Shown here piece by piece: positions 57,666-64,000 of a stretch of DNA of 64,000 nucleotides. This DNA comes from Cruorifilaria tuberocauda (Eukaryota > Nematoda > Chromadorea > Rhabditida > Onchocercidae), in the NCBI GenBank assembly GCA_013365365.1, contig JABVXU010000037.1:1-64000 (forward strand). The letters are read 5' to 3'. Both the position numbers and the translations under genes were made by a program. How positions within the stretch are numbered: position 1 is the stretch's first letter; each line of letters starts with the position of its first letter. The notes below the pieces were generated by a model that was not told where the DNA came from, ran no database searches, and saw only the letters and a list, made by a program, of their open reading frames with translations.

Positions 57666-57714
57666 TGATAAATAATGATAAAAGTTAGAGATAATTGATA
57701 GCAGAAAATGATAA
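57666..57714. promoter_or_regulatory. Cluster of five WGATAR words
   Basis: TGATAA at 57666, TGATAA at 57676, AGATAA at 57689, TGATAG at 57696 and TGATAA at 57709, all on the plus strand within 49 bases. GATA factors bind WGATAR. In AT-rich DNA such words are common singly, so only the density is notable. Location: 0.6 kb past the homeobox gene. Confidence 0.3.
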
Positions 57715-58052
57715 TGAGTAACATACAATGAGAATATCACAATAAATTATTGCACTGAATAATACTGACAGTCATGTTCTCTGTCAGAAATATCATCAGT
57801 TTCCTGTCCAATTTGACATGAATATTTCAATAACGAATGATTAAATCAATTATTGTCCAACGAATAAAAATGAATCGATTAATTTGATGCAAATTAAATT
57901 TCAGGACAAGATATTTCGTCCAGAAATTTCCGGAATTGTGCATCGCTTTCAGTGATTTAATAAAATTCTTCAAGTTGTATAAGTTGAAAATTTGTGATCT
58001 TCAATTTCACCACTTCAGCAATTGGATAGAAATTCACAATTGCTCTAAACAT

Positions 58053-58095
58053 ATGTATGTGTGTGCTGTGTGTATATGTGTATTCGTGTGTAATT
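58053..58095. repeat. GT-rich simple sequence
   Basis: Imperfect TG/TATG repeat (TGTGTGTGCTGTGTGTATATG). Intergenic. Confidence 0.75.
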
Positions 58096-59052
58096 TGCTA
58101 AGTTGTGGGTAGAATGCTGTAATACCGCAGCAAACGTGCGTGTATAAATGACGTAACCACACTTATCACTAAACAACTGACACTATTTCCTCGAGAGCAC
58201 TTTAACAAGCCACACCAACCAACTAAATGTTTTCCGGAAGCAGGTACATTTATCCATAACATCGCTGCAAATCATTCCGGTTTCCTTCGCTAACATCAAA
58301 TAATAAAGATATTACCGGTAAAGGCTGATAATGGTATGTTTACGTTTATATTTCCATAGGATAGCATTTGATACTAGAACGATGTGATAATCTAAGATAA
58401 TCGCTTTTACTGATAGCCAAGAACTATCATCATAACAACGAATTATGATGAAGAGAAATTCTTCTTACATGATTCAATTTCTGAAATCCCGTGCTGATCA
58501 TTTTCTCATGTTCAACTCTTTCACGTGATAATCACTCTTTATCAGTTCTAAATCTGCTGCTATGTACCGCTAAGATGAATAAAAAGGAGAAAAAGAAAGA
58601 AAAAACTAATCGAAATTGATCTTATCTCGATTAAATTAAAAAGTATCACAATATAGAGGGATATGACATGTGTGGGAATCATGCCATCCATTGATCAGTG
58701 GCTGATCCGAGATGATCGAACAAACCGTGCTTATTTGAAAATTAAAACGATGTGTTAATGATGATAGTAAACGAATTTTATTCAGCAAGCTGTAAGAAAT
58801 GAAAGTGTCCATCAGAATTGACGAGTGAAACCTCAAAAATCTTTCCGTGAATTCCTTTTCATCTTCCAGTCCACCGACCTCATGTTAGCCTTCACATTCG
58901 CTAGATGCTGAACACAAAGAATCATTATTCATTACTCTCAGTATAGCCGTATCATTATTATTAACGAATCCTTGGCAAGTAGTAGCGATACGACGACACG
59001 ATCGTAATATACGGTTTGTTTGATGGTTACCCCATGTGGCTTTTCGCTAATG

Positions 59053-59104
59053 CAAGCAAGCAAGCAAGCACGCAAGCACGCAAGCAAGCAAGCAAGCAAG
59101 CAAG
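59053..59104. repeat. (CAAG)n tetranucleotide microsatellite
   Basis: About a dozen CAAG units with a few CACG variants, decaying to related words until about 59150. Because 4 is not a multiple of 3, the array keeps several frames open on both strands (Lys-Gln-Ala-Ser or Cys-Leu-Leu-Ala runs), which explains the long open frames here. Confidence 0.95.
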
Positions 59105-59621
59105 GAGGGAAACAAGCAAAGAGGAAGCAAGCAGACAGGCAAGCAAATAGCAATGTATTTGGAGGAAGCAAACATCCACAACAAATACCAACCGACCGAT
59201 GGAATGCTACCCACACCGCCAGATGTGGCTTCATCCCCTCCGATCGCCACCATCCATTCACCCATCCCGCTACTTCAGTCCCAGTCATTCTGTTCTGCCG
59301 CGGAGGATGGAACGTCCTTCCCGGTGCATCTGTTCACTCTTGCTCCTTCATTGCTTCTCAGTTATTTCATTATGTTGCAGAAATTCTTCTACACAGACAT
59401 TTCTCATTTTTCAGTTATATTTACTTTTTTTATCAAACATAGGGAAGCCGTGAAATGGCACAGAGAGGAGGGAGATGTAAATGTGAGCGTTTTGATAATA
59501 TTAAATTAGCTTATTATGAAGAAGTTCGAAAGCCTAAAGGATAGCATTTGTTTCGGATGAATTGGTCTCAGTAAGTGAATTATAAATTTAATCTAAAGAC
59601 AACGGAATTATTTAACGTTGA

Positions 59622-59702
59622 GAGATGGAGAGAGAGATAAAAAGAAGAGGGAGGGAAGGAGAGAGAAAAAGAGGAGAAAGAGAGGGAAAGAGAAAGAGAA
59701 AT
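59622..59702. repeat. GA-rich low-complexity tract
   Basis: An 80-base stretch of almost only G and A (GAGAGA, AGGGAGG, AAAGAGG words) in the rnt-1 upstream region. Confidence 0.9.
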
Positions 59703-61705
59703 AACGTTTTAATAAATTTGCTATTGATCGTTAAGTTTTAATCCATTTGAGTAAAATCAGGTTTACATTCGGAAAAATTCTTCGACATCTTTGTATTTAT
59801 TTACTTATCTCAAAACTTTAAGTATTTTGTTTTAAATCTGCGAATTAAATTTCGTCAAAAGACGCATACAGAGACATGTGGCGGTGCAGAAATCATAATA
59901 AATCATAATTTGCTATATTTGAAATTTGAAAATTTCTCTTTCCATCAAGGATTTGCAGAGACGTTTAAACTCTCCGAAAGCGCGGAGAGTTAGCTATCAA
60001 TCATTAAAAGATTCGCTATATGTTACTTACTGATCTCAGTTCCTCGAAAAGTCGCCCGAATTGATTTTCTCATCAATTCCTCACCTCATTTAACCCAAAC
60101 ATTCATTACCCACTTATTTCGATATATTTTCTTCTCATTTCCGGTATTTATGACATTTATCCGCAGTTCGGTCCTTCCTCTCTCTTTTCCGCTTTACAAT
60201 ATTTAATTTCAAATAAATTTCGAAATGGATGACAGGAATATGTTACAGTTGTTGAGTAATGAAAGAAAATTAAAAAGGAGAAAGCATGGTGAGGAATGAA
60301 GCGATTACAAGTTGAGATAATTTGTTCTTGAAGGAACTCCAGGATATCCCATTAAAAATTTAATGTGAAGATTTCATGAACTGGAGAACAGATATTGTCT
60401 TACATGATACTTTTAATTTTCTATCCTTTCATAATCTGATAATGATGGACAGATTTATTTCTTTTTTTTTTGATCTTTTTCTGTCTTTAACAATCAATGA
60501 AAAAGGTAAATGAAAGATGAGCGAGATAACAAAAACTGAATTTTCCAATGATTTATCCTTATCACTTCAAGAAAATTTTTACCTCGAAAAAGAATAAAAT
60601 TAACTTATCGAAGCATACCCCTTCATCTTTCTCAAATTATTTATTAACAATATAATTAGTTATCAGAGTTTTAAAGTTCAATTTGGAAAAGAAATAGGAT
60701 TTGTCCTTTTTCTAATTAGATTTTTAAATTTTATAAATTGCAAAATATTTTGGAATGTTATATTTGACAATATTTCTTTCTTATTTGAGTGTATAACTTT
60801 AAATGCACTTGTCTAATTCCAAAAATCTCATGCCAACATTTGTTAATCAAAATAAAAAACTATCCTCCTCGCATCTTTTTCTGGATAAAAAATAAGTTTT
60901 AGTTTTTTAACTTAGCACTTTTTTCAAAGTAAGAGTTTTTCCTTACTTCAATTGATCATTCTGCCAAATTCATAAGACGTTCAAGTAATTTAAATTAATG
61001 TAAAATTAGAAATAAATTGGTTTACTTTATCATTTTTTTAAATTAAATAGCTGATTAATTGATAGTCTTATCTTTTCTTTGGAAACATTTTATACTCCAA
61101 AATCCAAAATCCGTCTCTGGATCCAGATTTCTTAACTCCAGCTTTCTAAGTCAACAATCCGCTTTTTTAAATCCTGAATTAACTCTTACTTTCTCCAGTT
61201 TCTTGAATTAACTCTTTCCTATAATTTCTAAATCTGGAGGCAACCCTTCATCTATTCAAAATCTGAAATCTATCATTTTTCGTTCCAGTTCATTCAGATG
61301 AAAGGAAAGCAAAAATGATAGGAAATCAATGACTACATTTTCAGGACAACGAGATTCTGCAGCGAGATAAATACGACAACGAGAAAAAAGTGCTCCATTT
61401 CGTCTTTGTCATCTGAGCGGAAAACGTTCCTCTTTTTAGTTTTAATTCATTAACTATAATAAATTTCAATTAATTTTTTTGGTAAATAACATTGATTCTC
61501 ATTAATTAGCTTGTCTGAATCACACATTAATATTTTTTCCCAAATTTCATTTTATTTTTAATCAAAATTTCAGATATTTCTCTTTTCTTCATAAAATTTA
61601 ATTTTCTTAAAAAAATAAGACGCAATAATATATTTTAATCATGAAGTGTTATTGAGCAATAAATAAATATGTCCTATCTTGTACTGATATCGTGATAAAT
61701 ATAAA

Positions 61706-61812
61706 GCAACGGGAAAGGAGAGGCGGGGTGCGGGAAAGGGAAATTGGACAGCGGGGGAGGAGAGGGATGCGGGAAATGAGGAGTGCGAAAAGGGTGAAGG
61801 AGGAAGAATGGA
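61706..61812. other. G-rich patch upstream of rnt-1
   Basis: About 100 bases of G-rich, C-poor plus-strand sequence (GGCGGGGTGCGGGAAAGGG, then GCGGGGGAGGAGAGGG) embedded in AT-rich DNA, similar in character to the island at 27170-27660. Several closely spaced G-runs could support G-quadruplex formation. About 1.5 kb upstream of the rnt-1 start. Confidence 0.55.
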
Positions 61813-62389
61813 AGGCTTATCACTAAAATCAGTTATGGTAACAAAGGTGGCTGTTAATGAACTTAGAACCAAAACATTAAAAAAATCTAATTTTTCTATT
61901 AATATTTCTTACTGCTATTTGCTGTTGAAGCGATAATAATTGATAGTGATAGTTGATAGCGATGTTAAGTAATTGCAATATGATGAATTTTCATGAGGTA
62001 CTGATGATAGCGAGAAAAAGAAATGATTATTTGAAAAGATTGGAATTAGAAAAAGGAAAAATTTGATACCGCTTGGAAGAGTAATGTCATCAATTTTTTT
62101 TAAGAATAACATGTTTGTTCCTCCTTTTTCATTTTCAACTATCACTCTCACCTTATTACATTTAATTCTCACCACTGATAAGCCACAACCAAACCTTATC
62201 AATAGGAAGAACCTTTTGGTTAAGGATTTTTGATAGGGCACAATAGTGGGTGCAATTTTCAACAAACCATTAAACGACTCATAGGTTTATAATTCTTGGC
62301 ATACTTTTTATTGAACACTTTGATTTTTTTTCCTTTTACAATTTTGTACGTGGCTTGAGAATGCACTCATACAGTGACTGCATTATGCA

Positions 62390-62419
62390 ATACTGCACAT
62401 GCATATATGTTTGCAGTAT
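62390..62419. repeat. Short inverted repeat
   Basis: ATACTGCA at 62390-62397 is matched by TGCAGTAT at 62412-62419, with a 14-base spacer that is itself partly self-complementary. TTTGCAGTA recurs at about 62428. Too short for a typical miRNA precursor. Confidence 0.6.
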
Positions 62420-62719
62420 GTCAAGTATTTGCAGTAATTGTAATACATAAGTGTTTGCAATGTTCAAGATCACAGGTAGTAAGTAATTGTTGCAACGTTT
62501 AATGTAGATTAATTATTGCAGTTTGGATGACGTGCTAATTGAATATGCAATATGAATATTGTTTATTGTAAAATTATAATAAGTATAACATAAATGTATT
62601 TACAGGAAGCAAATTAGCTTAATTTGTCTGTTTTAATTAGGAAAGTAATAGAAAGGATTTGATGAAATGATAAGGTTAACCTTGTTCTCTTCAATTGATA
62701 TTGATTGCAAACCTCAGAC

Positions 62720-62729
62720 AGCTGTGGTT
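62720..62729 (+). promoter_or_regulatory. Composite E-box / RUNX-binding word upstream of rnt-1
   Basis: CAGCTG overlaps TGTGGTT (CAGCTGTGGTT), 0.5 kb upstream of the rnt-1 coding start. TGTGGT is the RUNX core site, so auto-regulation is possible. Only one perfect core site was noticed in this upstream region. Confidence 0.3.
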
Positions 62730-63102
62730 GTTTTTCATCATTCCTTAACATCCTTTCAGTTAATTCAATTCATTTTCCCATTCCCTCTTTTTATGTCATG
62801 TTTCTCGAAATGTCCGCATATCAGCGGTGCCATCTGATCAGTTGTTCGATGCTTCCCGACCACCCAACAAATCAATCCAATTCATTTCATTCACAGGGGC
62901 CATTCCCAATATATCTGTCTCACCCACTAAAGTTAACTTAACTTTCTCTTTTCTTTTCTCATTCCTTCTTCTCCTCTTATTCACCCAAATTTTAAGAAGT
63001 AATTTTGTTGCCTTCAAATTCATCCTTAATAAGTTATAATTATTAGTAATAAATTGTATCAAATCTTCTAATAGTTATCTTTCGTATAACGAACAGTGTT
63101 AG

Positions 63103-64000
<898 letters not shown>

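Noticed and set aside
58938..59509. Open frames of 72-140 codons around the CAAG repeat
   Set aside because: A tetranucleotide array without stops keeps all frames open. The encoded Lys-Gln-Ala-Ser or Cys-Leu runs are repeat products, and the flanks look like ordinary intergenic DNA.
62390..62440. Inverted repeat considered as a miRNA precursor
   Set aside because: The stem is only 8 paired bases plus scattered pairs around a 14-base loop, too short for Dicer substrates.

Overview
This is a eukaryotic, strongly AT-rich window with small exons, GT...(C/T)AG introns of about 80-1000 bases, T-rich acceptors (TTTTCAG/TTTTAG) and several candidate trans-splice acceptors just before start codons. 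The proteins (paired innexins, an Mnx/CEH-12 homeodomain, a RUNT domain, RME-8, SLD-2) point to a nematode. Base composition and gene spacing suggest a filarial (Onchocercidae) or related clade III genome, but the species cannot be fixed from the sequence. I saw no bacterial DNA, CRISPR array, transposon ORF, tRNA or rRNA gene.

Layout: (1) 1-4704, minus: 5' part of rme-8 (DNAJC13 family), running off the left edge. (2) 5971-8317, plus: a seven-exon sld-2 (Sld2/RecQ4 N-terminal family) replication initiator with five full CDK-consensus sites. (3) 10179-14876 and 21482-25899, minus: two complete innexin genes, nine exons each, with largely the same exon plan, separated by 6.6 kb of non-coding DNA. 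(4) 32438-35562, minus: N-acetylglucosaminyltransferase I (MGAT1/GLY-12/13/14 family), with the N-terminal anchor exon not found. (5) 38367-51544, plus: a large gene of about 36 exons for a DExH RNA helicase with an R3H domain (YTHDC2/Bgcn-like), a Tyr/Pro/Gln/Asn-rich insertion inside the helicase core and an Arg-Gly tail. (6) 54817-57082, plus: an Mnx/HB9-type homeobox gene, most likely ceh-12. (7) 63244 to the right edge, plus: the first coding exon of a RUNX gene (rnt-1).

The genes do not form one pathway. They cover endosomal sorting, replication start, gap junctions, N-glycan maturation, germline-type RNA control and developmental transcription. From memory, the C. elegans counterparts rme-8, sld-2, ceh-12 and rnt-1 all lie on chromosome I, so the window may be a piece of that ancestral linkage group. 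I reconstructed exon structures by hand from splice signals, reading-frame phase and family similarity; a few junctions are marked uncertain.

The most interesting items are the helicase (a two-part core split by a low-complexity insertion, no YTH domain, five introns ending in AAG/GAG) and the SLD-2 protein with a duplicated CDK-site segment.
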